Source of the DNA: Lachnospiraceae bacterium
GTDB taxonomy: Bacteria; Bacillota; Clostridia; Lachnospirales; Lachnospiraceae
Length of the DNA: 64,000 bases
NCBI GenBank assembly: GCA_910575475.1
Contig: CAJTGD010000009.1
Span: forward strand, 62,001-126,000
Direction: 5' to 3'
The position numbers and the translations under genes were made by a program. The number at the start of each line of letters is the position of its first letter. Position 1 is the first letter of the stretch. Below the pieces are notes generated by a model. It was not told the origin of the DNA. It worked only from the letters and a program-made list of their open reading frames with translations, and did not search any database. Shown here piece after piece: positions 47,787 through 55,451 of this stretch.

Positions 47787-47860
47787 CTGTTAGGAGTTGT
47801 AGAAAAATAACTGACACATCTTGACTTGTTTTTCTACAACTCCTTAATCTTGTGTAACAG
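47787..47860. repeat. Perfect 16-bp inverted repeat, possible MITE-like remnant
   Basis: AGGAGTTGTAGAAAAA (47792-47807) is repeated in perfect inversion at 47829-47844 around a 21-bp spacer. An outer pair CTGTTA (47787-47792) / TAACAG (47855-47860) is also inverted. The arms are long, have no promoter function that I can see, and end in no T run. It might be a small non-autonomous element or a regulatory hairpin in the yicC leader. Confidence 0.5.
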
Positions 47861-47984
47861 TCAGATAACTATCATGAGCCACCTTCACAGATAACATCAT
47901 AAGTACATACATACTTGTTTATTATACATCCGATTCAAGGGTTCGGTCAACTCTTTGGCAGAAGTTTTACACTTTTTCTGACAG

Positions 47985-48028
47985 AAAAAAAGATGCAAAG
48001 ACTTTACTAAATCAATAAAGACTTTACA
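47985..48028 (-). terminator. Terminator of tRNA-Pro
   Basis: Minus-strand stem TGTAAAGTCTTTA / TAAAGTCTTTGCA (one U-U mismatch, one G-U) followed by seven T. The same sequence also appears as a direct repeat (AAAGACTTTA twice) because each arm is nearly self-complementary. Confidence 0.75.
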
Positions 48029-48041
48029 CCTTGCGCTCACA

Positions 48042-48116
48042 TCGGGGTGACAGGATTCGAACCTGCGACCTCACGGCCCCCAGCCGTGCGCTCTAACCAA
48101 ACTGAGCCACACCCCG
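48042..48116 (-). tRNA. tRNA-Pro (anticodon GGG)
   Basis: 75 nt on the minus strand. Acceptor stem CGGGGTG / CACCCCG with discriminator A, D arm GGCTCAGTTTGGTTAGAGC, anticodon stem CACGG / CCGTG around loop CTGGGGG giving anticodon GGG, and T arm GCAGGTTCGAATCCTGT-type sequence. The 3' CCA is not encoded. Confidence 0.97.
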
Positions 48117-48128
48117 CCAACAAATACT

Positions 48129-48157
48129 ATTATATGAGATTTTGGATGAAATGTAAA
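48129..48157 (-). promoter_or_regulatory. Promoter of tRNA-Pro
   Basis: Minus-strand TTTACA (48157-48152), 17-bp spacer, TATAAT (48134-48129), 12 bp before the tRNA 5' end. Confidence 0.8.
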
Positions 48158-48210
48158 GAAAAATCTGCATTTTTTTCCAACAAATTCTCCGAAAAAACAG
48201 ACTAAAACTT

Positions 48211-48603
48211 TTATAATTTTTCCTGCCTGTTCACCTGATTCAATACGTATGCAATAAGATGCTGCTTTTCCCACTCAGCTCCGCGGTATCCTAAAACGAA
48301 TTGAATCTCTCTTTCCGTCAGATAAATGATGTCTTCCGTATTTTGTCTGTAGCAAACCCGATAGGGGACACCAGATTCTTTATATTCCTCATAAGAAAAT
48401 GGCTGACGCACCAGCTGGTCCAGCGTAATGGAATATACATCACACAACTTTGTCAGCAAAACCAGATCCGGGTCTCTCTTTCCGGTCTCATAATTGGAGT
48501 ATGCCTGACGGGAAATGTTGATCTTATCAGCTAATTTCTGCTGAGTATAACGGTAAGCTTCCCGGTATCTTTTTAAATTATATGAAAGCTGTATATTCGC
48601 CAT
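48211..48603 (-). CDS. XRE-family helix-turn-helix regulator
   Basis: 130 residues. Xre-type HTH at about 6-60 (YTQQKLADKINISRQAYSNYETGKRDPDL). The C-terminal half is short with no known ligand domain. The ATG at 48603 has GGAGG 6 bp upstream. It lies between tRNA-Pro and the surface-polysaccharide region and is the first gene of the AT-rich segment. It may control the neighbouring wall genes; that is conjecture. Confidence 0.9.
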   Translation of the reverse strand: MANIQLSYNLKRYREAYRYTQQKLADKINISRQAYSNYETGKRDPDLVLLTKLCDVYSITLDQLVRQPFSYEEYKESGVPYRVCYRQNTEDIIYLTEREIQFVLGYRGAEWEKQHLIAYVLNQVNRQEKL

Positions 48604-48631
48604 TGTGCACCTCCATATATAAAGAAAATGA

Positions 48632-48660
48632 TTTATAATCTGTAAAATGTAAAAATACAA
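48632..48660 (-). promoter_or_regulatory. Promoter of the XRE-type gene
   Basis: Minus-strand TTGTAT (48660-48655), 17-bp spacer, TATAAA (48637-48632). The rest of the 48661-48775 stretch is AT-rich with nothing else recognised. Confidence 0.6.
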
Positions 48661-48775
48661 AATATCATTTTTTAATTATAACATCTATTTCCTTATATAG
48701 GTCGTTATGCAACAATATACAGACTATATTTTATTTGCACACAATATGATTCAATAAAATAATCTTAATAACAAT

Positions 48776-48810
48776 AAAACTCGCCTCCCTAACAGAAAGA
48801 CGAGTTTTAT
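48776..48810 (-). terminator. Terminator of the LCP-sortase operon
   Basis: AAAACTCG / CGAGTTTT, an 8-bp perfect stem with a 17-nt loop and a T-rich tail on the minus strand, 100 bp after the last gene of that operon. Confidence 0.65.
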
Positions 48811-48910
48811 GTTACCTATCACACAAAATAACGTATATTACTTATACATTACATTATTTTATAAATTTACGTGTTATTTCTTTTGTTGCTTACTCCGTTA
48901 CGGGCAAATC

Positions 48911-49729
48911 TTAGAATTCACCTGTTTTCGGGGAAGTACCTGTAGTAGCTGCACCAGCTGCTGGCTTGTTAGATGTTCCCGGCTTATCTGTAGACGGTGT
49001 CTTGTTGTCATCCGGGTTTGTAGGATCGATAACTACCGGCGGCTGCTCATTTCCATTACTATCTTTTTCGATAGCAACGACCTTGCCGTTTCTCATCGTC
49101 TTAAGAAGGATAACTGCACCCTTGTGATCAACTGTGAAATCTACTTTACCGTCGCCATTGATGACACCTGAACGCATTTCCCAAACACCAGTATTCTCAC
49201 CAGTCTCGAACATTGCCCAGATTTCATCTCCCGGATGATACTTGGACTCATCATATACATCTGTTGAGAAATCAGCACCCAAAGCAAATGTAAGAACATT
49301 ATCCATATCTTCGCTTAAACCAGTTACAACAACAATTGCTTCCGGTGAAATCGAATTTGCATTAGTCTTTAAACCATTTTCTTTGATAATATCAAGTACT
49401 TCTTCGATTGTATTGGTGCTATCATAAGCCTCGCTGTCAGGTCTGATACCCGTTCCTGATATCGTCAGCTCATTATTTGTCTCACCATCTCCATTTGTAG
49501 CATCTACACTTACACCCAATTGGTTCGTAGAACCATCATTAGTTGTAGCTGGAGTATAAAAAGGACTATCTGTGTTCCAGTTGTTTAAAGAAGCCTGTGC
49601 TGATCCACTAGGAGTCGCATTAGGAACAGCATTGTCATCAGTTCCCGGCGCAGCAAAAGCTGTCATGCTTAATCCCATACACATTGTTGTTGCTAAAGTA
49701 ACAGCAACAATCTTTTTTAAATTAATCAT
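48911..49729 (-). CDS. Secreted protein with C-terminal SPKTG motif but no membrane anchor
   Basis: 272 residues. A signal peptide (LATTMCMGLSMTAFA, cleavage about residue 26) is followed by a mature domain of unknown fold (about 90-215) and a Pro/Thr/Gly-rich linker (NPDDNKTPSTDKPGTSNKPA). The protein ends in SPKTGEF. SPKTG fits the (S/P)PxTG motif cut by class B sortase of C. difficile, and a class B sortase gene lies just upstream. The hydrophobic helix and basic tail that normally follow a sorting motif are missing, and no other frame downstream supplies them. GGAGG precedes the ATG. Confidence 0.8.
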   Translation of the reverse strand: MINLKKIVAVTLATTMCMGLSMTAFAAPGTDDNAVPNATPSGSAQASLNNWNTDSPFYTPATTNDGSTNQLGVSVDATNGDGETNNELTISGTGIRPDSEAYDSTNTIEEVLDIIKENGLKTNANSISPEAIVVVTGLSEDMDNVLTFALGADFSTDVYDESKYHPGDEIWAMFETGENTGVWEMRSGVINGDGKVDFTVDHKGAVILLKTMRNGKVVAIEKDSNGNEQPPVVIDPTNPDDNKTPSTDKPGTSNKPAAGAATTGTSPKTGEF

Positions 49730-49772
49730 TTCTCTGTTTCCTCCTGAACTTCATTATTTTGTGTGATTATAT

Positions 49773-49799
49773 ATTAAAACCCTTATTCAGAGTTTTAAT
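49773..49799 (-). other. Hairpin at the end of the sortase gene
   Basis: Perfect 8-bp inverted repeat ATTAAAAC / GTTTTAAT whose upstream arm covers the sortase stop codon; TATAAT follows at 49771-49766. It may attenuate read-through into, or mark a promoter for, the SPKTG gene. Confidence 0.45.
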
Positions 49800-50583
49800 A
49801 CCGCTTTTCATCTACCAGCACCCCATTCACTAACCAGCGCTGATCCGGGAATTCATCAATACATGTTGAAAGTGTAACTATACTGTCACCAAACTTTACA
49901 TCCAAGTCACTATTGACGTTCCCATCCATACACGCCTTTAAATCTGAAATATACTTATTAAAGTCTTCATCATATGTAAAGGCGTAACTCATAACCAAAT
50001 ATCTATCATCAAATGCAACTGTTGCAAAGAGCTGATATTTCTTCACTCCATCCGGATAATAAATATAAATATATGGATTTTCATCAAAGAACTCTTTATC
50101 CCTATATTTTTTCAATTCACTGAACATCGTCCCATCATGTAACGTATGTCCATAAATAATTGAAATATTATCAGAAAAATCAGAAGCATCATATTTTTCC
50201 ATATATATAGATCCCGGGAGACCAACTTGACCATCAATGGTTCTTTCCAAATAATAATTATCTTCCTCTTCTTTGCTCTGCAACACCGGATAATCTATAT
50301 TAGTTCCCGGGATTTTAATCCAGCCAACCACATCAGGATTTGTCTGCTTCAAACCTTCAAAATCTATTTCCACATCAAAAAGTTCATCTGCATCTTTTAC
50401 ATTATCTGCTTTTGCTTTATCATATGAATCTTTTGCATTTGTTAAATATCCTTCCTCAGGTTCTGCCGTTTCTACGACACTATCGCTTTCTTTTTTATTA
50501 AATGTCAAAAACCCGCCGGCTCCTCCTAATACTAGTAATAAAACAATGCCACTTATAATCAGAATCTTTTTGTTTGACTTCAT
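49795..50583 (-). CDS. srtB: Class B sortase
   Basis: 262 residues. N-terminal signal anchor (about 6-24), then the sortase barrel with the catalytic His in IIYGHTLHDGTMF (about 135), Cys in TLSTCIDEFP (about 236) and Arg in DQRWLVNG (about 246). Class B sortases attach proteins to peptidoglycan or pili. The neighbour ending in SPKTG is the likely substrate. It lies 27 bp downstream of the LCP gene. Confidence 0.94.
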   Translation of the reverse strand: MKSNKKILIISGIVLLLVLGGAGGFLTFNKKESDSVVETAEPEEGYLTNAKDSYDKAKADNVKDADELFDVEIDFEGLKQTNPDVVGWIKIPGTNIDYPVLQSKEEEDNYYLERTIDGQVGLPGSIYMEKYDASDFSDNISIIYGHTLHDGTMFSELKKYRDKEFFDENPYIYIYYPDGVKKYQLFATVAFDDRYLVMSYAFTYDEDFNKYISDLKACMDGNVNSDLDVKFGDSIVTLSTCIDEFPDQRWLVNGVLVDEKRY

Positions 50584-50610
50584 CCTTAGATTACCTCACT
50601 TTACTCTTCT

Positions 50611-51678
50611 CTAATCCACTTCTTCATAAAATGTATTTATAATTATTTCTTTAACAGCATCTACATCCATACGATAATTTGTATGCCCATCATCTCCCAC
50701 TACGCTTTTTCCTGGAAGCATCTGTATCATATCACTTGAAAACGATATCTTCGGCATCTCCGATACAAGAAACATTATATCCTCCGTTGTAACATCAGTA
50801 CACATATTTCTATCTTTCTGTAATTCTTGAAAAACAGTAAGTGGTATAGTAGGATCACTTTTAATAGCGTCTTTTGCTTTATCAATAAAAGCCTCAGCAT
50901 ATTGTTTTTGACGTTCTGTCCTCATAGCAGCCCCATTCAAGTCATGCCTATTTCTCACTCTCACAAAACGTAATGCAAGAGCTCCATCAAGATGTACTGT
51001 TTCTCCATATGGCAACTTTGGTTCCCATTCTTCTATATTTTCCAAAACTTCGACATCCACACCGCCAATCGCATCATTTATTATCGCCAATGCATCAAAA
51101 TTGATTGCACAGCATCTCTGAATTTGAATATCATATAATAATTTTGACACAGCATCTTTAGTAAATTCGTTGCTTTGCTGCATCGATACCCCATAAGCAT
51201 ACTGAATGCATAACTGCATCTGCTCTTTAGAACTCAGCTCTCCATTTTTTGTTGTTTGAATCTCTGCCATGGTATCGCGTGGAATAGCAATACCTTTCAT
51301 TTCATTCTTTTTTGTGTCAATACTAACCAATATAATCGCATCTGCCATGCCAATATTGCCACGATTAGCTCGTATATAAGGCATTGATACGCCTTTATCA
51401 ATTCCCAAGCATAAAATATTAACAATCTCTTGCCGATACTTATATTTTTTACTTTTATATATTGTATATTGTTCTTCTGCTCTCAAATCAACCTTTCCCT
51501 TTGTTCTAAGAGAAAAGTATGCAATCATTCCTCCTACCACAACTAAAGCTATAACAATTATACTTCCCCATAAGAACTTTCTCCATTTACATTGTCTTTT
51601 TTTGTTTTTCTTTCTAAATCTATTTCTCTTCACTTCATTGCGAGCATCTACTTCCTCTGTATTTTTCATACCATCCAT
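50611..51678 (-). CDS. LytR-CpsA-Psr (LCP) family polymer ligase
   Basis: About 355 residues. A basic cytoplasmic tail and one membrane helix (about 38-58) precede the LCP domain with its Arg/Asp motifs: ADAIILVSIDT, AIPRDTM, IGGVDVEV and FVRVRNRHDLNGAAMRTERQ. LCP enzymes move wall teichoic acid or capsule from the lipid carrier to peptidoglycan. Next to a polysaccharide locus, it probably attaches that glycan. The start is unclear: ATG at 51678 has a weak site; a GTG at 51711 has none. Confidence 0.9.
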   Translation of the reverse strand: MDGMKNTEEVDARNEVKRNRFRKKNKKRQCKWRKFLWGSIIVIALVVVGGMIAYFSLRTKGKVDLRAEEQYTIYKSKKYKYRQEIVNILCLGIDKGVSMPYIRANRGNIGMADAIILVSIDTKKNEMKGIAIPRDTMAEIQTTKNGELSSKEQMQLCIQYAYGVSMQQSNEFTKDAVSKLLYDIQIQRCCAINFDALAIINDAIGGVDVEVLENIEEWEPKLPYGETVHLDGALALRFVRVRNRHDLNGAAMRTERQKQYAEAFIDKAKDAIKSDPTIPLTVFQELQKDRNMCTDVTTEDIMFLVSEMPKISFSSDMIQMLPGKSVVGDDGHTNYRMDVDAVKEIIINTFYEEVD

Positions 51679-51793
51679 ATTTTCACCAATATGTACGTTT
51701 TTATCACGCACTCACATTTTATAAAATTCTTTACTTTACAATGTATATCGTTCTAGTATAACTATACATATCATCTTCTACATATGCACACCC

Positions 51794-51822
51794 ATTTTAT
51801 ACCCCTCTGTTCAAGATGTCAA
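51794..51822 (-). promoter_or_regulatory. Strong promoter for the LCP-sortase operon
   Basis: Minus-strand TTGACA (51822-51817), 17-bp spacer, TAAAAT (51799-51794), close to consensus. It gives a leader of roughly 105 nt. Confidence 0.8.
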
Positions 51823-51871
51823 TACCTTTTAACCGATTAAAAACAAATTTCATTTCCAATTTATTCTATCT

Positions 51872-51897
51872 ACATTGTATATGACTTCATACAATGT
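51872..51897. promoter_or_regulatory. Inverted repeat between tandem promoters
   Basis: ACATTGTAT / ATACAATGT, a perfect 9-bp inverted repeat with an 8-bp spacer, between the two minus-strand promoters. No T run, so it is more likely an operator than a terminator. Confidence 0.45.
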
Positions 51898-51933
51898 GCG
51901 TATAACATAAAAAAATCTCTCATAAACAAATAT

Positions 51934-51962
51934 AGTATATCACATCTGACATGATTTGACAA
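51934..51962 (-). promoter_or_regulatory. Second, upstream promoter of the LCP-sortase operon
   Basis: Minus-strand TTGTCA (51962-51957), 17-bp spacer, TATACT (51939-51934). The remaining intergenic DNA to 52122 is AT-rich with no gene and no clear terminator for manA. Confidence 0.65.
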
Positions 51963-52122
51963 CCCCTATCAGCTTATTTTTTAACATTTCCGTAACATTT
52001 ATTTTATTCTCATACTGTTTCATGCGAATAACCTCGTAATTTAAGACTATACAAAGTCTAATAACCATCAATCTCTTCTTCACATATCACGAATATAAAC
52101 CTTTTATAATGCAGACAGTACA

Positions 52123-53145
52123 TTAGCTTCTAATATTAAGCAACTGTGCTCTCCCATGGATTTTAATATCCACTGAATTAGCTGGGATAAAAATGCAGTC
52201 CCCTTTGAAAAAGCGAATTGTCTCTTCTCCAAAAAACAGGGTTCCACATCCATTTAAACAAAGCAATACATGAAAAGACAGACCATTTGTTTTATAATCC
52301 ACCATTTTTCTTTGCCGCTCTGTATTAATCAAAACTCTCTCTACTTGAAAATTTTTACAGCGGCAAAGCAACTCCGAGGCCCATCCCGGCTTATAGTTTA
52401 ATACACGCATTGGTTGAACCGGCTCCTTTACTCCACTCAAATTTGCCACAGCCAACGCTTTTTCTATATGAAGTTTCCTTTTCTTACCGTCCTTATCCAC
52501 CCTGTCATAATCATAGAGACGGTACGTCAAATTTGAACTTTCCTGTATTTCAGCAATCAGTATTCCTGCTCCAATCGCATGAATCGTTCCAGCTTCAACA
52601 TAAAAAACATCGCCCGGTTTTACTGATATCTTTTGAAGATATCTTTCAAACGTGCCCTCTCGAATACTTTTTTTGATAGATACTTGATTCATTTCATGAT
52701 GTAGCCCCCAAAAAAGTCTAGCATCCTTTGCCGCATCCAACACATACCACATCTCCGTCTTACCAAGCTGTCCATTCTCATGCACTTCGGCATATCTATC
52801 ATCTGGATGTACTTGAACAGATAAATCTTTCTTAGCATCTATAAACTTGATAAGGATAGGAATACCATCTTTCGTTCTTGGGTGTGTGCCAATAAACTCA
52901 GGATTACTTTTCAACACTTCTGTCAAAAGCATGCCCGCAAATTCTCCACTCGCCACAATATTTGTCCCATCTGGATGTGTAGAACACTCCCACGTCTCTG
53001 CCAGTGGCTCCATATTTATTCCCTTTGAAAAATCATCATTCAGTCTGTTCCCACCCCAAAGATAGTCTTTTCCAACAGGCCTCAAAAGAAATGGCTTAAA
53101 TACCTTCTTTTGTTTATCCTTCGAGATTAAACTTGTATTTGTCAT
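52123..53145 (-). CDS. manA: Mannose-6-phosphate isomerase, class I
   Basis: 340 residues, zinc-dependent cupin isomerase. Metal-site signature QVHPDDRYAE (about 96-105) and EAGTIHAIGAG (about 174). It interconverts fructose-6-phosphate and mannose-6-phosphate, feeding GDP-mannose. The ATG at 53145 has AAGGAGA about 9 bp upstream and lies inside the end of manC, a 32-bp overlap. The last gene of the sugar-nucleotide block. Confidence 0.94.
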   Translation of the reverse strand: MTNTSLISKDKQKKVFKPFLLRPVGKDYLWGGNRLNDDFSKGINMEPLAETWECSTHPDGTNIVASGEFAGMLLTEVLKSNPEFIGTHPRTKDGIPILIKFIDAKKDLSVQVHPDDRYAEVHENGQLGKTEMWYVLDAAKDARLFWGLHHEMNQVSIKKSIREGTFERYLQKISVKPGDVFYVEAGTIHAIGAGILIAEIQESSNLTYRLYDYDRVDKDGKKRKLHIEKALAVANLSGVKEPVQPMRVLNYKPGWASELLCRCKNFQVERVLINTERQRKMVDYKTNGLSFHVLLCLNGCGTLFFGEETIRFFKGDCIFIPANSVDIKIHGRAQLLNIRS

Positions 53146-54427
53146 GAACCGATATCTCCTTACCAAGCTGAATCTCCATTACTTTCAATTCTGTTTCTGC
53201 AATAATCGTATGTCTACATCCCGCCTGCATCGTAACAACATCCCCTATCTGAACTCTCTGTTCCATCCCATCAACAATTGTAGTTCCAGAACCGCTGACT
53301 ATCACCCATACCTCATCCCTCATCTTGTGGTTATGGTAATTCATCTTATGCCCAGGATTTAATGTCACCTTAATAATCATACTTTCTTTCTCAACATCAA
53401 GAACTCTAAAACTTCCCCAAGATTTTTCTGCAAACATAATTTGTTGATCAAGCATTTCTACAAACGGTTTTATAAAGCTAGACTGCTCTTTGTCTGATAC
53501 CAATATCCCTTCCGGACTTGCAGAAATAACAACATCATGGATTCCCATTGCAAAAATCGGCATTGAAAGTTCATTAATAATATGCACATTCTCACATTTT
53601 TCATTCATCTTTGCTTTTCCAATGATTTTTTCGCTCATTGATTCCGTTAACGTATTCCAAGTGCCAATATCTTTCCACTTCCCTACAAAACGTCCAACCT
53701 GTATATTTTTTTCCTTTTCTACAACTGCGTAGTCAAAACTTATTTTCGGTAAATTTTCGTAATTTGAAAAAAGCTCAATATATGAAGATATTCCACAGCA
53801 CTCCTTCATAATATTTAAAATATATCTCAGTTTAAATGCAAAGATTCCTCCATTCCATAACGCACCTTGATTTATATAATTTTGTGCTGCTTCCAAATCA
53901 GGTTTTTCTTTAAATGCTGATACTCTGCTAAGCTTTTCCCTATTTTCTGGAATAATATATCCATATTTTTCGCTTGGATATGTTGGTTCAATTCCCATAA
54001 GTACGAGATTTGTTTCGCCCTTTTTTGCCTGTTCTCCAAGTTCCTGCAACATTTCAAAATAGTCATCTTCTACATATGGGTCAACCGGGCATACTACAGC
54101 TACATCATTCTCGTCAACCCCCTGAATATCATGCAGGTATGCCGTAGCAAGGGCTATCGCTGGGAACGTATCCCTCCTGCAAGGTTCTATTGAAATCCCA
54201 ATCTCATCACCAATTTGATTATTAATTGCCGACACCTGACTTTTTGAAGTGGCAATCGTAACCTTACCTTCTGGATCCACTTTCTTAATCTGGCGATAGA
54301 CACGCTGAACCATGGACTCATATCCATCTTCTGTTTTAAAAATCTTTATAAATTGCTTTGATCTTATATCATTAGAAAGTGGCCACAATCTTTTCCCTGA
54401 TCCGCCGGATAACAGTATTATGTTCAT
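53114..54427 (-). CDS. manC: Mannose-1-phosphate guanylyltransferase with cupin domain
   Basis: 437 residues. Nucleotidyltransferase with LLSGGSGKRLWPLS at the N-terminus and FKEKPD for sugar-phosphate binding; a C-terminal cupin (about 335-430, NYHNHKMRDEVWVIVSGSG) matches the isomerase half of ManC-type enzymes. It makes GDP-mannose from mannose-1-phosphate and GTP. The ATG at 54427 has GGGAGA 9 bp upstream. With a full manA next door, the cupin part may be redundant. No phosphomannomutase gene is in the window. Confidence 0.94.
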   Translation of the reverse strand: MNIILLSGGSGKRLWPLSNDIRSKQFIKIFKTEDGYESMVQRVYRQIKKVDPEGKVTIATSKSQVSAINNQIGDEIGISIEPCRRDTFPAIALATAYLHDIQGVDENDVAVVCPVDPYVEDDYFEMLQELGEQAKKGETNLVLMGIEPTYPSEKYGYIIPENREKLSRVSAFKEKPDLEAAQNYINQGALWNGGIFAFKLRYILNIMKECCGISSYIELFSNYENLPKISFDYAVVEKEKNIQVGRFVGKWKDIGTWNTLTESMSEKIIGKAKMNEKCENVHIINELSMPIFAMGIHDVVISASPEGILVSDKEQSSFIKPFVEMLDQQIMFAEKSWGSFRVLDVEKESMIIKVTLNPGHKMNYHNHKMRDEVWVIVSGSGTTIVDGMEQRVQIGDVVTMQAGCRHTIIAETELKVMEIQLGKEISVHDKYKFNLEG

Positions 54428-54493
54428 TACACATATTCTCCCAATTTTTGTATTACTACTCTCTGCCAATATACTTTCTGAAATCTCAGATTA

Positions 54494-55432
54494 TTATCTT
54501 GTAGCAAAATCTGGATTTTTTATAAAGTCCTCATAAGTTAATCTGATTCCTTCCCTAAGCCCTATTTTATGACTCCATCCCATTTTATTCAGTTTTGAAA
54601 CATCCAATAATTTTTGTGGCATACCGTCCGGTTTTTCTGGATCCATAACAATTTCCCCTTCATATCCAACAATCTCCGCAATAATTCCAGCAAGCTCCTG
54701 AATCGAAACATCTACTCCAGTTCCTATGTTAATAAAATTATTACCATGATAATTCTCCATAAGAAATAAAGCCGCTTCAGCCATATCATCTACAAACATA
54801 AATTCTCGACGCTGCCTGCCGCTTCCCCAGACTATAACCTGTTTTGCCCCTGTTTGCTTTGCTTCATGGAATCTCTTAATCAATGATGCCATTACATGTG
54901 CATTTTCATTATAATGGTCATTAATTCCATACAGATTGCACGGCATAACACTAACATAATCTGTACCGTACTGTCTATTGAAATATTCACATAAACGTAG
55001 TCCTGTAGCTTTTGCAATCGCATATCCTTCATTCGTTGGTTCAAAAGGGCCGGTTAGAAAATATTCTTCTTTCATAGGCTGTAAACAGAGCCTAGGATAA
55101 ATACAGGATGAACCCAGAAACATCAATCGCTTTACACTATTCCTATATGCTGTCTCAATAACATTATTTTGAATTTTTAAATTCGTAAGCAGCATATCCG
55201 CTGGAAAGTCTATATTTTTTTTTATGCCACCTACTGCTGCTGCTGCTAAAAACACATAATCTGGTTTCTCATTGTCGAAGTATGCCCTCACAGCCTTCTG
55301 GTCTGTCAAATCCAATTCCTTTGATGTTTTATAAATAATATTGCTGAAGCCTTTTTCTCGAAGCTTCCGAACCAATGCAGAACCAACCATGCCCTTATGA
55401 CCACATACATATATTTTTGCTTTTTTTTCCAT
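54494..55432 (-). CDS. GDP-fucose synthase / GDP-colitose synthase (Fcl/ColC type)
   Basis: 312 residues, short-chain dehydrogenase. NADP loop CGHKGMVGSAL, catalytic SSCIYP and Y-x3-K in NEGYAIAKATG, then NRQYGTDY. In Fcl the corresponding segment is usually NEPYAIAKI; Gly here is a deviation. The Fcl family does 3,5-epimerisation and 4-reduction of GDP-4-keto-6-deoxymannose to GDP-fucose; its close relative ColC does 5-epimerisation and reduction of the 3-deoxy compound to GDP-colitose. A ColD gene lies directly upstream, so ColC function is favoured by context, but Fcl function cannot be excluded. Confidence 0.85.
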   Translation of the reverse strand: MEKKAKIYVCGHKGMVGSALVRKLREKGFSNIIYKTSKELDLTDQKAVRAYFDNEKPDYVFLAAAAVGGIKKNIDFPADMLLTNLKIQNNVIETAYRNSVKRLMFLGSSCIYPRLCLQPMKEEYFLTGPFEPTNEGYAIAKATGLRLCEYFNRQYGTDYVSVMPCNLYGINDHYNENAHVMASLIKRFHEAKQTGAKQVIVWGSGRQRREFMFVDDMAEAALFLMENYHGNNFINIGTGVDVSIQELAGIIAEIVGYEGEIVMDPEKPDGMPQKLLDVSKLNKMGWSHKIGLREGIRLTYEDFIKNPDFATR

Positions 55433-55451
55433 AATCCTTTCTCCTAAATGA

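Noticed and set aside
47994-48028. Direct repeat AAAGACTTTA twice, considered as a CRISPR or iteron
   Set aside because: Only two copies; each arm is nearly self-complementary and the pair forms the tRNA-Pro terminator.
48809-49171. 120-codon plus-strand open frame opposite the SPKTG protein
   Set aside because: Antisense to a gene with a clear signal peptide and ribosome site; Cys/Ser/Arg-rich translation is not protein-like.
55215-55223. A9 tract (coding strand) in the Fcl/ColC gene, considered as a further phase-variation site
   Set aside because: A runs of this size are expected in AT-rich genes and the frame is intact; kept apart from the G tracts.
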